Shown here: positions 33,824 through 42,353 of the stretch, one piece after another | How positions within the stretch are numbered: the stretch's first letter is position 1 | How the letters are laid out: every line of letters starts with the position of its first letter | Source: Streptomyces sp. NBC_00659 | GTDB lineage: Bacteria; Actinomycetota; Actinomycetes; Streptomycetales; Streptomycetaceae | Direction of reading: 5' to 3' | Assembly (NCBI RefSeq): GCF_036226925.1 | Contig: NZ_CP109031.1 | Span: 4,402,001 to 4,466,000, forward strand | DNA: 64,000 nucleotides | Made by a program: the position numbers and the translations under genes | Notes under the pieces: model-generated | Databases searched by the model: none | What the model was told of the DNA's origin: nothing | What the model saw: only the letters and a program-made list of their open reading frames with translations

Positions 33824-35209
33824 TCACGCCGCCGCCTGCAGCTCCATGCGCGCCCCGAACTCCCGCACCACGGCCTCGTCCTGGAACGGCTCCAGGCGCT
33901 GCTGAAGGTCCTCCAGGTACTCGGCGCCGCGGTTGGAGCGGAGCGTGCCGAGGAGTTCGACGGCGCGCAGACCGGTGTGACAGGCCTGCTCCACCTCGCG
34001 CTGCTGGACCTGTGCCGTGGCCAGCAGGACATAGCCGATGGCCCGGCGGCGGGCACGCGACTCGGGATGACCGGCCAGGGACTCCTCGGCGCATCGCGCG
34101 GCCGCCTCGGCCTGGCCGAGGTCCCGGTGGCAGTGGGCCAGCTCGTCGGCCAGATAGGCCTCGTCGAAGTGCGCGATCCACGTCGGGTCGTCCCCGGAGG
34201 CCGCGTCCGCGTTCTCCAGCGCCGTGACGGCCCGCCCGGACGCCACCTGCGCGGCGCGCGCGTCACCCATCAGCGCGTGCCCCCGCGCCTCGGCGGCGAG
34301 GAACATCGACTCCGCCCGCGGTGTCACCCGCCCGCGCGCACCCTCCTGGGCCGCGCGCGCCAACTGCGCGATCTCGCGCGGGTTGCCGAGCTGGGCCGCC
34401 AGGTGGCTCATGGACGCGGCGAGGACATAGCCGCCGTAACCGCGGTCACCGGCCGCCTGCGCGAGCCGCAGCGCCTGGATGTAGTAGCGCTGGGCGAGCC
34501 CCGGCTGGCCGGTGTCGATGGCCATGTAGCCGGCGAGTTCCGTCAACCGGGAGACAGCCGCGAACAGTTCGCGTCCGACCGCCTCACGGTAGGAGCCGGC
34601 GAGCAGCCCGGAGACCACGCTGTTCAGGTAGTGCACGACGACCGGGCGCACATGGCCGCTGCCGTACTGGTGGTCCAGGCCGACGAGGGCCTGGGTCATC
34701 GCGCGGACCGCCGCCACGTCCGAGAGCCCGACGCGCGGACCCGCGGACCGGGCCACCTGCGAGTCCGGCGACGAGATCAGCCAGTCACGGCTGGGCTCGA
34801 CGAGCGCGGAGGCGGCGACGGACGAGCCGGACAGGAAGTCCCGGCGGCCCACGTCGCTGCGCCACAGCTCGCAGACCTGCTCGATGGCGCCCAGTATCGT
34901 CGGCGAGAACTGGAGACCGACACCGGAGGCCAGGTTCTTGCCGTTGGCCATGCCGATCTCGTCGATCGTGACCGTCCTGCCGAGCTTGCGGCCGAGCGCC
35001 TCGGCGATGATCGCCGGAGCCCGTCCCCGGGGCTGCTGACCGCGCAGCCAGCGCGCGACGGACGTCTTGTCGTAGCGCAGATCGAGTCCGTGCTCCGCCC
35101 CGCACATGTTGACCCGGCGGGCCAGCCCGGCGTTCGAGCAGCCCGCTTCCTGGATGAGCGCCTGGAGCCGTTCGTTCGGCTGCCTGGCGATGAGAGGCCT
35201 TGCGGCCAT
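33824..35209 (-). CDS. HTH and TPR domain transcriptional regulator
   Basis: A 461-aa protein started at MAARPLIARQPN after AGGGGGT. The N-terminal XRE-like helix-turn-helix lies in residues about 12-65 (LQALIQEAGCSNAGLARRVN and KTSVARWLRGQQPRG). The C-terminal 300 residues are tetratricopeptide-like helices (YMAIDTGQPGLAQRYYIQALRLAQ, LARAAQEGARG). This is the layout of the developmental/antibiotic regulator NsdA and relatives in Streptomyces (recollection); orthology is not claimed. Such TPR regulators usually bind a partner or signal through the helical part. Confidence 0.75.
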   Translation of the reverse strand: MAARPLIARQPNERLQALIQEAGCSNAGLARRVNMCGAEHGLDLRYDKTSVARWLRGQQPRGRAPAIIAEALGRKLGRTVTIDEIGMANGKNLASGVGLQFSPTILGAIEQVCELWRSDVGRRDFLSGSSVAASALVEPSRDWLISSPDSQVARSAGPRVGLSDVAAVRAMTQALVGLDHQYGSGHVRPVVVHYLNSVVSGLLAGSYREAVGRELFAAVSRLTELAGYMAIDTGQPGLAQRYYIQALRLAQAAGDRGYGGYVLAASMSHLAAQLGNPREIAQLARAAQEGARGRVTPRAESMFLAAEARGHALMGDARAAQVASGRAVTALENADAASGDDPTWIAHFDEAYLADELAHCHRDLGQAEAAARCAEESLAGHPESRARRRAIGYVLLATAQVQQREVEQACHTGLRAVELLGTLRSNRGAEYLEDLQQRLEPFQDEAVVREFGARMELQAAA

Positions 35210-35515
35210 GGCGTACCCCCTGTGGCTGCGGTGCCTGCCCACGCACCGAGTTGATGTGTCCTCACCGGCCGGTCGCACCGAAGGAAGCCGGCCACGAAGA
35301 TCAATGCCCCGTAGACATGCCGAAGATGCGAGACATGTGAGGATTGCCGGGGTAAGGAAGGTCGCCCGGCCCCACCCCTGATTACCCGCTACCGGCTGCC
35401 GCTGCCCTCGCGCGCCCCCACACGTGCACCCATGCGCCCCAGGCGGGGAAACGATGCTCCTCCCCCGTGCGCGTGTCCCCCGTAACCCGGAGTGGACGCG
35501 GGAGTTGGGATCCAC

Positions 35516-36175
35516 GTGGAAGAGACCATCGCAGGCACCGAGTCCGCACAGATCCCCCAGCAGCGTGGCGAATCGCTGCGGGACGCCGCCGTGCGCTATG
35601 CCGAGGAACGCCACTGGGACGTGTTCCCCGGCACCTGGCTGGAAGCGGCCGGCGGGGTGCAGCTCTGCTCCTGCGGCGAACCCGCCTGTGCCGTGCCCGG
35701 CGCGCATCCGGCGCGCGAGGACTGGGCGAACCTGGCCACGGGCAGCGCGACGGTCGCGGGGCGGCTCTGGTCGATGCGGCCGACGGCGTCGATCCTGCTG
35801 CCCACGGGGCGTACGTTCGACACGATCGACGTGCCCGAGACCGCCGGGTTCCTGGCGCTGGCCCGTATGCGGCGGATGGGGCTCACCCTCGGGCCGGTGA
35901 CGTGCACCCCGGACCGTCGCATGCACTTCTTCGTGCTCCCCGGAGCCGCGGCGAAGATCCCCGGCCTGGTACGGGCACTGGGCTGGCCGCCCGCCTCGCT
36001 CGATCTGACCACGCTCGGCGAGGGAGCCTATGTGGCCGCGCCGCCGACCCGGGTCGGATCCCGGGGCGCCGTGCAGTGGGCCTGCCGGCCGACACCCGCG
36101 AACCGCTGGCTGCCGGACGCGGAGGAGCTGGTCTCGCCGCTGGCCTACGCCTGCGGACGCGACCGCGACCGGTAG
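35516..36175 (+). CDS. bifunctional DNA primase/polymerase N-terminal-domain protein
   Basis: A 219-aa protein from GTG (VEETIAGTES); an in-frame GTG 24 bp upstream is possible. LRDAAVRYAEERHWDVFPGTWL resembles the opening of the Prim-Pol (PF09250) domain, and a CSCGEPACAVPGAHPAREDW segment provides cysteines and histidine near the expected nucleotide site. The domain stands alone without a helicase or C-terminal primase partner, as is common for chromosomal Streptomyces copies. The canonical DxD/DhD catalytic pair is not clearly seen (FDTIDVPE is the nearest), so activity is uncertain. Confidence 0.65.
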   Translation: MEETIAGTESAQIPQQRGESLRDAAVRYAEERHWDVFPGTWLEAAGGVQLCSCGEPACAVPGAHPAREDWANLATGSATVAGRLWSMRPTASILLPTGRTFDTIDVPETAGFLALARMRRMGLTLGPVTCTPDRRMHFFVLPGAAAKIPGLVRALGWPPASLDLTTLGEGAYVAAPPTRVGSRGAVQWACRPTPANRWLPDAEELVSPLAYACGRDRDR

Positions 36176-36293
36176 GGCCGACGGAGGCCGGCAGGGGCCG
36201 GCAGGGGCCGGCGGAGGCCCGCCGGGACCGGTAGATCGACTGAGACCCGGCGGAGACGGGTGGCGGGCGGCCGGGGGCGCTTAGGGTGCCTGT

Positions 36294-37091
36294 ATGAGCG
36301 AGGGAGCGAAGGACGGCGGCGTGCCCGCCGTACGTGTGCGGGGGCTCTGGAAGCGGTTCGGCGAGCAGGTCGCCGTGGCCGGGATCGATCTGGAGCTTCC
36401 CGCGGGGCAGTTCATCGGGCTCGTCGGGCCGAACGGGGCCGGCAAGACCACCACCCTCTCGATGGTGACCGGGCTGCTCAGGCCCGATCACGGCACCGTC
36501 GAGGTCGTCGGTCACGACGTCTGGCGCGACCCGGCGGAGGTGAAGGCCCGGATCGGCGTACTGCCCGAGGGACTCCGGCTCTTCGAGCGGCTCTCCGGAC
36601 GCGAACTGCTCGGGTACACCGGCCGGTTGCGGGGCCTGCCCGGCGCCGAGGTCGACAAGCGTGCCACCCAGCTCCTCGACGTCCTCGACCTCGCGGGCGC
36701 CCAGCACAAACTGGTCGTCGACTACTCGACCGGCATGCGCAAGAAGATCGGTCTGGCCTGCGCTCTCCTGCACAACCCCGAAGTCCTCTTCCTGGACGAG
36801 CCCTTCGAGGGCGTGGACCCGGTCTCCGCGCAGACCATCCGGGGCGTCCTGGAGCGGTACACCGCGTCCGGTGCCACCGTCGTCTTCTCCTCCCATGTGA
36901 TGGAGCTGGTCGAGTCGCTGTGCGACTGGGTCGCCGTCATGGCCGCCGGACGCATCCGCGCACACGGTCCGCTCGCGGAGGTGCGTGGCAGCGCCCCCTC
37001 CCTCCAGCAGGCCTTCCTGGAGCTGGTCGGCGCCCACGGCCGCGGCACCACGGCCGACCTGGACTGGCTGGGCGGCGGGGCTCCCCGGTGA
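36294..37091 (+). CDS. ABC transporter ATP-binding protein
   Basis: A 265-aa ATPase with Walker A GPNGAGKTTT, signature YSTGMRKKIGLACAL, Walker B VLFLDEPFEGVDP and H-loop SSHVMELVE. The signature variant STGMRKK is typical of drug/lipid or ABC-2 type exporters (CcmA/NatA-like). Its stop overlaps the GTG of the permease gene, so a two-gene exporter is made. Substrate unknown. Confidence 0.9.
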   Translation: MSEGAKDGGVPAVRVRGLWKRFGEQVAVAGIDLELPAGQFIGLVGPNGAGKTTTLSMVTGLLRPDHGTVEVVGHDVWRDPAEVKARIGVLPEGLRLFERLSGRELLGYTGRLRGLPGAEVDKRATQLLDVLDLAGAQHKLVVDYSTGMRKKIGLACALLHNPEVLFLDEPFEGVDPVSAQTIRGVLERYTASGATVVFSSHVMELVESLCDWVAVMAAGRIRAHGPLAEVRGSAPSLQQAFLELVGAHGRGTTADLDWLGGGAPR

Positions 37092-38701
37092 GCGCCGGCA
37101 CCGGCGTCTCCGCCGCGTCGATCACCCCCGTCGTCGTACGCCTGAAGCTGTCGCTCCTGCGCAACGGCCTGCGGCAGTCCGCCGGGCGGCGGGCCGCGTT
37201 CATCGCGTCCACGGTGCTCGTGCTGCTCTTCGCCGTGCTCCAGCTGCTCGGCCTGATCGCGCTGCGCGGCAACGCGCACGCCACCGCCGTCGGCGTGCTG
37301 CTCGTGGCGGTCCTGGCGCTCGGCTGGGCCGTGATGCCGCTGTTCTTCCCCGGCGGCGACGAGACGCTCGATCCGACACGGCTGGTGATGCTGCCGCTGC
37401 GGCCGCGGCCCCTCGTCCGGGCGCTGCTGGCCGCCTCGCTCGTCGGCATCGGGCCGCTCTTCACGTTCTGCCTGCTGCTCGGTTCGGTGATCTCGGTCGC
37501 CCACGGCGCGGCGGCGTACGCGACGGCGGTGGCCGCCCTCGTGCTGGCCCTGCTGGTCTGTGTGGCCCTCGCGCGGGCCGTCGCGGCCGCCAACATCCGG
37601 CTGCTGTCCAGCCGCAAGGGACGCGATCTGGCGGTGCTCAGCGGACTGGTCGTCGCGGTCGGCGCCCAGCTGGTGAACTTCGGCGCCCAGCGGCTCGGTT
37701 CGGCGGGCGGGCTGTCGGAGCTGGACCCGGTGACGGACGTGCTGCGCTGGATCCCGCCCGCGTCGGCGATCGGCGCCGTGGATTCGGTGAGCGACGGGTC
37801 GTACGGGGCCGGGATCCTCCAGCTCGCGCTGTGCGTGGCCGCCCTGGCGGGGCTGCTGGCGCTCTGGTCCCGTCATCTGACCCGGCTGATGACCTCGCCC
37901 GACGGGTCGACGCTCCAGGCCGCGGAGCCCGTGGGCCGCGAGCGCGGCTCGTCGGGGCTCGCGCGGCTGCTTCCGGCCGGGCGCACCGGCACGGTCATGG
38001 AGCGGAGCCTGCGGTACGTGTGGCGCGATCCGAAGACCAAGGCGGCCTGGGTGACCTCGCTGGCCATCGGGCTGATCGTGCCGGTGTTCAACGCGCTCCA
38101 GGGCACCGGCTCGGTCTACTTCGCGTGCTTCGCGGCCGGGATGCTCGGGATCCAGATGTACAACCAGTTCGGGCAGGACACGTCCGCGTTCTGGATGGTG
38201 GCCCTGACCATCTCCTCGACCCGTGACGCGTACGTCGAACTGCGCGGGCGGGCGCTGGCCCTGCTGTTGATCACCCTGCCGTACGCGACGCTCGTGACCA
38301 CGGTGACGACCGGGCTGCTCGGGGCGTGGGAGAAGCTGCCCGAAGTCCTCGGTCTCTCCTTCGCGTTGCTCGGCGCGATGCTGGCGACCGGCGCGTGGTC
38401 CTCGGCCCGCTTCCCGTACTCGATCCCCCAGGAGGGCTACAAGAACGTGGCCCCCGGTCAGGCCGGTCTCGCCTGGATCGCCATCTTCGGCGGCCTGATC
38501 TCGGCCGCCCTGCTCGCGTCCCCCGTCATCGCCCTGACGATCTGGCTGAACGTGAGCGCCGACGGCGACGGCTGGACCTGGCTCCTGCTGCCCCTGGGCG
38601 CCGTCTACGGGGCGCTGATCACGCTGCTGGGGCTCCGGCTCGCGGCGCCCCGGACGGCGGGGCGGCTGCCGGAGATCCTGGCGGCGGTCAGCAAGGGGTG
38701 A
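37088..38701 (+). CDS. ABC-2-type transporter permease
   Basis: A 537-aa integral membrane protein starting at GTG inside the stop of the ATPase gene. About 12 hydrophobic segments are seen, including FIASTVLVLLFAVLQLLGLIAL, ATAVGVLLVAVLALGWAVMPLFF and a final WTWLLLPLGAVYGALITLLGL. A cytosolic loop (TLQAAEPVGRERGSSGLARLL) divides two halves of unequal length. No signal peptide. It forms the membrane part of the exporter with the preceding ATPase. Confidence 0.85.
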   Translation: MSAGTGVSAASITPVVVRLKLSLLRNGLRQSAGRRAAFIASTVLVLLFAVLQLLGLIALRGNAHATAVGVLLVAVLALGWAVMPLFFPGGDETLDPTRLVMLPLRPRPLVRALLAASLVGIGPLFTFCLLLGSVISVAHGAAAYATAVAALVLALLVCVALARAVAAANIRLLSSRKGRDLAVLSGLVVAVGAQLVNFGAQRLGSAGGLSELDPVTDVLRWIPPASAIGAVDSVSDGSYGAGILQLALCVAALAGLLALWSRHLTRLMTSPDGSTLQAAEPVGRERGSSGLARLLPAGRTGTVMERSLRYVWRDPKTKAAWVTSLAIGLIVPVFNALQGTGSVYFACFAAGMLGIQMYNQFGQDTSAFWMVALTISSTRDAYVELRGRALALLLITLPYATLVTTVTTGLLGAWEKLPEVLGLSFALLGAMLATGAWSSARFPYSIPQEGYKNVAPGQAGLAWIAIFGGLISAALLASPVIALTIWLNVSADGDGWTWLLLPLGAVYGALITLLGLRLAAPRTAGRLPEILAAVSKG

Positions 38702-38924
38702 ACGCGCGCCGTTCCAGGAGGGCGGCGCGCGAGGCGATCCGGGGGGCGCCGCGCGAGGCGCCGCTCACTCCTTCGCGGGTCGGTGCGCGTCTCCCTGAAA
38801 GGTGAGCTGAGCGGCCGAGACAGCGCACCGCACCGCAAGGCTATTGGGCACAGCTTGTGAACCAACCGTGAAGATCCCATGGACCTTCGTGATCATCTCG
38901 TGACGCGTCCGGGTGGCGGCGGCC

Positions 38925-39785
38925 CTAGGGTCCGGTGAGCACTCCGTCCAGAAACGGCTCGATCGCGGCGCGCCACGCCTCGGGCTGGTCGTAGTGCACG
39001 AGGTGGCCGGCGTCGGCGACCTCGGCGTACTGGCCGCGCGGCAGGACCCGGACCATCTCCTGGGACTCGGCCCGGCCGAGCTCGCCGTCGAGGCCGCGTA
39101 CGACCAGGGCGGGGCACCGGACCTGGGTGAGCTCTTCCCAGTGGGCGTCGTACACCCATGTCTGGCGGGACTTGAGCATCTGTTCCGGTTCGAAGACGGG
39201 GCGCCAGCCGTCGGGGGACTCGTGCATCACCTCGGCGTAGAACTCGCCGCGGGAGGGATTGCGGCGCTCCACCCAGGGGTCGTCCTCGCCGAACCACTTC
39301 CGTACGTCGGCGAGTGTGGCGAAGGGGACGGGCCAGGCCTGGAACCAGTCCTCCCACTCGCGCTGGGAGGCGGCGCCGAGCGCCGAGGCCCGCATGTCGC
39401 AGATGATCAGGGCGCGGACGAGATCGGGGCGCTTGGCGGCGAGCTGCCAGCCGGTCAGCGCGCCCATCGCGTGGCCGACGACGACGGCCGGTCCGAGACC
39501 GAGCTGGTCGAGGGCGGCTTCGGCGTCCTCGACGTAGGCCTCACGGGTGTACTCGGCCTCCGGGGCCTTGTCGCTCTGGCCGTGACCGCGCTGGTCGAGG
39601 GCGACGGCGCGGTGCCGCTCGGAGAGCCAGCGGGCGGTGGACGCCCAGTGCGAGGCGCGGCCCATGAGGCCGTGCAGTAACAGCACGCCGGGCGCCTTCG
39701 GCTGCTCGTTCTTGGGAGGATCGGCGAACTCCCAGGCGGCCAGGCGTACACCGCCCGCTCCCGTCACGTCGATGCGCCGCACCAT
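38925..39785 (-). CDS. alpha/beta-hydrolase fold protein with nucleophile replaced by alanine
   Basis: A 286-aa protein with the fold intact: LLLHGLMGRASHW provides the oxyanion-hole HG near residue 38, DQRGHGQSDK follows strand 4, the acid is likely Asp233 (VVRGLDGE) and the base His261 (ADAGHLVHY). The nucleophile elbow reads GHAMGA (residues 104-109), so the expected Ser is Ala106. The codon is GCG, two changes from TCC or AGC but one from TCG. Either it is a pseudo-hydrolase or it catalyses a reaction not needing the Ser. Start chosen at MVRRID; GTG upstream is possible. It is leftward and alone. Confidence 0.8.
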   Translation of the reverse strand: MVRRIDVTGAGGVRLAAWEFADPPKNEQPKAPGVLLLHGLMGRASHWASTARWLSERHRAVALDQRGHGQSDKAPEAEYTREAYVEDAEAALDQLGLGPAVVVGHAMGALTGWQLAAKRPDLVRALIICDMRASALGAASQREWEDWFQAWPVPFATLADVRKWFGEDDPWVERRNPSRGEFYAEVMHESPDGWRPVFEPEQMLKSRQTWVYDAHWEELTQVRCPALVVRGLDGELGRAESQEMVRVLPRGQYAEVADAGHLVHYDQPEAWRAAIEPFLDGVLTGP

Positions 39786-40489
39786 CGGTAATGGCACCCC
39801 CCTGGCTCGCTCGGACCTCATTCCACCTCATCGTCACGTTATCGAATGGGGATTCGAAAATGACCTTTCCGGCCGCAACACCCCTCGTTCGAGTGACCGC
39901 CCACAAGGATTGACCGCCGTCGCCCGGGGGAGATCTTCTGCGGGAGGCGGACCGCTCGGGGAAAACGGTCCGAAGGGAATGACCCTGGGAGCTCGGGGCT
40001 CCGGGTCAGCACAGGGGGAGGACAGGCCCCGGCGCCGAACGGCGCCGGGGCCCTCTCCACATCTACGGCACATCCTTACGCCCCCTCCCCGACCGTGCAC
40101 GATCGCTCTCGGACACGGTCAAGAGCCCTCAGGTCATATGCCTCACGCGACAGCCTTGCACGCAAACGGTCCCGGCGCTGCGATTCCACACACTGAATCT
40201 TCGTTTCGAGAAGGTCGCGGAACCATCACAACTGCCCCTGCTGTCACAGCAGTTGACACGCCCGTGGCAGTACGGGCCGGGTGCGTCCCACGGTGTCCGG
40301 CGTGCTCCCGGACGCCGACGTGGAGGTCAGCGACTGCCGGCCCCTCGGTCGGCGCCCGGGAACTGCCCCTCGCGGGTACCGGAAGCGCGGGTGGAACAAG
40401 GCCGGAATCCGGAACCGGAAATACCGGAGTCGCGGATACCGGAAGTACGGCCGCCGGTGGCACGGCCGCCGGTGAGCCCGCCGACCGTG
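39786..40489. promoter_or_regulatory. 700-bp gap with three consecutive hairpins
   Basis: The gap upstream of the leftward alpha/beta-hydrolase has no gene I can support. It contains CGGACCG/CGGTCCG (about 39946-39972), a nested TGACCC/GGGTCA stem with an inner GGAGC/GCTCC (about 39978-40006), and GGCCCCGGCGCC/GGCGCCGGGGCC (40025-40052). A CTGCTG-TCA-CAGCAG inverted repeat lies near 40240, beside TTGACA (40253-40258). The stems might be a structured RNA or a terminator series. A possible small ORF (MPHATALHANG...) at 40138 has weak support. Confidence 0.45.
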
Positions 40490-41182
40490 TCAGCGCTTGG
40501 CGACGAACACATGAGAGGCAACGTCCGCCTCCAGCTCCGCGGCCTCGCCGCCGCTGCCGACGAGGACGCCGCCGGCCGACTCGGTCACGCTGACCACGGA
40601 ACCGGGCTGCACGCCCGCCCGCCGCAGCGTGTACATCAGCTGGGCGTCCGTCTGGATCGGCTCCCCGATCCGCCGGACGACCACGGTCTTGCCGTCCACA
40701 CCCGGGTCCAGTTCGGACAGCGAGACCATGCCCTCGTCCAGGAACGGGTCCGCGCCGTCCTTCTCGCCCAGCTCCTCCAGGCCCGGGATCGGGTTTCCGT
40801 ACGGCGACTCGGTCGGGTGGCGCAGCAGTTCCAGCACGCGCCGCTCCACCGCCTCGCTCATCACGTGCTCCCAGCGGCAGGCCTCCGCGTGCACCTGCTC
40901 CCACTCCAGGCCGATGACGTCGACGAGCAGACACTCGGCCAGGCGGTGCTTGCGCATGACGCGGGTCGCCAGCCGCCGCCCTTCGTCCGTGAGTTCCAGA
41001 TGCCGGTCGCTCGCCACCGCCACCAGACCGTCGCGCTCCATCCGCGCCACCGTCTGACTCACCGTCGGGCCGCTCTGGTCGAGCCGCTCCGCGATCCGGG
41101 CGCGCATGGGGACAACGCCTTCCTCCTCCAGCTCGAGGATGGTGCGGAGATACATCTCCGTGGTGTCGATCAGTCCGGACAT
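40490..41182 (-). CDS. dmdR1: DtxR/IdeR-family iron-dependent repressor, DmdR1-like
   Basis: A 230-aa metal-dependent repressor. The N-terminal winged helix contains LDQSGPTVSQTVARMERDGLV. All IdeR/DtxR metal ligands are present in register: primary site Met10, Cys102, Glu105 and His106; ancillary site His79, Glu83 and His98. The C-terminal SH3-like domain follows a proline-rich linker. With Fe(II) it represses siderophore genes. In S. coelicolor the homologue DmdR1 is reported to overlap an antiparallel gene, adm; here a long rightward frame also spans it. No perfect iron box was seen near its own start. Confidence 0.9.
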   Translation of the reverse strand: MSGLIDTTEMYLRTILELEEEGVVPMRARIAERLDQSGPTVSQTVARMERDGLVAVASDRHLELTDEGRRLATRVMRKHRLAECLLVDVIGLEWEQVHAEACRWEHVMSEAVERRVLELLRHPTESPYGNPIPGLEELGEKDGADPFLDEGMVSLSELDPGVDGKTVVVRRIGEPIQTDAQLMYTLRRAGVQPGSVVSVTESAGGVLVGSGGEAAELEADVASHVFVAKR

Positions 41183-41544
41183 TCGTGTGCCCCTCGATTA
41201 GCTCTGCCGGAGACTCGATGGCCCACCGGCGTGTGCGCTGGCCCTGGACTCAATTCTGACGCATAGCACCGACAACCGTGCCTCGCCCGCGAAACCGCTT
41301 GGCGGCGATCACCCCCGCGATCCCCGCGGGCACGGCACCCGGCCGGCCCGCGGGGACCCTCCCCGCCGTGATCGGGGCGCCCCCGGAAGCCGTATTGACA
41401 GGGCAGTGGTCCAGACCGCAACGTGATCCGCGACACCGGGGAGTACGGCCGCGCCGGGCGACCGGTTCAGCCGTCCGCCCGCCCTGCGCCGACCCGGCGC
41501 CGACGAGACGTCCAAGCCGACGAGAGTTCTAAGGGGCTTCGCCG
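41183..41544. promoter_or_regulatory. divergent region between dmdR1 and the SIS-domain gene
   Basis: This 362-bp gap should contain both promoters. GATTAGCTCTGCC near 41196 is only a weak partial match to an iron box. No hairpin, repeat or ORF of note was recognised. Confidence 0.35.
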
Positions 41545-42300
41545 ATGAGCGACAGCATGCTTGCCGGGCAGTTCTTCGACGCCGCGATCGGCCTGCTGCG
41601 GCAGGTACGGGACGAGGACGCCGGGGAGATCGAGGCGGCCGGGAGCCTGATCGCGGACACCGTGGTGGACGGCGGCCGGCTCTTCGCCTTCGGCGCCGGT
41701 CACTCCTCGCTCGCCGCGCAGGACATCGTCTACCGCGCGGGCGGCCTCGCCCTGATGAACCTGCTCGCCGTACCGGGAGTGGTGGGCGTCGACGTCATGC
41801 CCGCGACCCTGGGCTCCGCCCTGGAGCGCGTCGACGGTCTGGCGAGCGCGGTCCTGGACTGCAGCCCGCTGCGCTCCGGCGACCTGCTGGTGATCATCTC
41901 GCTGTCCGGCCGCAACGCGCTCCCCGTGGAGATGGCGATGAACGCCCGTGCCCTGGGGGTGAAGGTCATCGGCGTCACCTCCGTCGCCTACGCCACCGAG
42001 ACGACGTCACGGCACGTGTCGGGCACCTACCTCAAGGACCACTGCGACGTCGTCCTCGACTCGCGGATCCCCGTCGGCGACGCGGAGCTGACCCTGGACT
42101 CCATCGAGGCACCCTTCGCCCCCGCCTCGACCGTCGTCACCTCGGCCCTCCTCCAGGCCGTCATGGCCACCGCGGCCGGCGCCCTCGCGGACCGCGGCAT
42201 CGAACCGCCCCTGCTGCGCTCGGGCAACGTCGACGGCGGCCACGAGTGGAACGGACGGGTCATGACGGAGTACGGGGACCGGATCTTCTACCGGCGCTGA
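41545..42300 (+). CDS. SIS domain protein, UPF0309 family
   Basis: A 251-aa sugar-isomerase-fold protein with AAGGGG upstream of ATG. The SIS core contains FGAGHSSLAAQDIVYRAGG and VIISLSGRNALPVEMAMNARALGVKVIGVTS, with the phosphate-binding Ser/Gly loop LSGRN. The full length matches the UPF0309 group that includes S. coelicolor SCO4393. It probably binds a sugar phosphate as regulator or isomerase. It is convergent with a PAS-PAS-GAF gene across a GC-rich hairpin. Confidence 0.85.
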   Translation: MSDSMLAGQFFDAAIGLLRQVRDEDAGEIEAAGSLIADTVVDGGRLFAFGAGHSSLAAQDIVYRAGGLALMNLLAVPGVVGVDVMPATLGSALERVDGLASAVLDCSPLRSGDLLVIISLSGRNALPVEMAMNARALGVKVIGVTSVAYATETTSRHVSGTYLKDHCDVVLDSRIPVGDAELTLDSIEAPFAPASTVVTSALLQAVMATAAGALADRGIEPPLLRSGNVDGGHEWNGRVMTEYGDRIFYRR

Positions 42301-42310
42301 GGAGCCGGAT

Positions 42311-42337
42311 GCCCGGGGGACAGGCCTGCCCCGGGGC
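42311..42337. terminator. GC-rich bidirectional hairpin
   Basis: GCCCGGGG and CCCCGGGGC arms flank a GACAGGCCTG loop between convergent stops. It is imperfect by one bulged base and lacks a U-tract. Confidence 0.5.
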
Positions 42338-42353
42338 GCGCCCCACGGCGTCC

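Noticed and set aside
39637..40593. Rightward 318-codon frame in the gap and over the dmdR1 end
   Set aside because: Composition is low-complexity and it overlaps the repressor; only the short part after 40138 looked at all protein-like, which is not enough.
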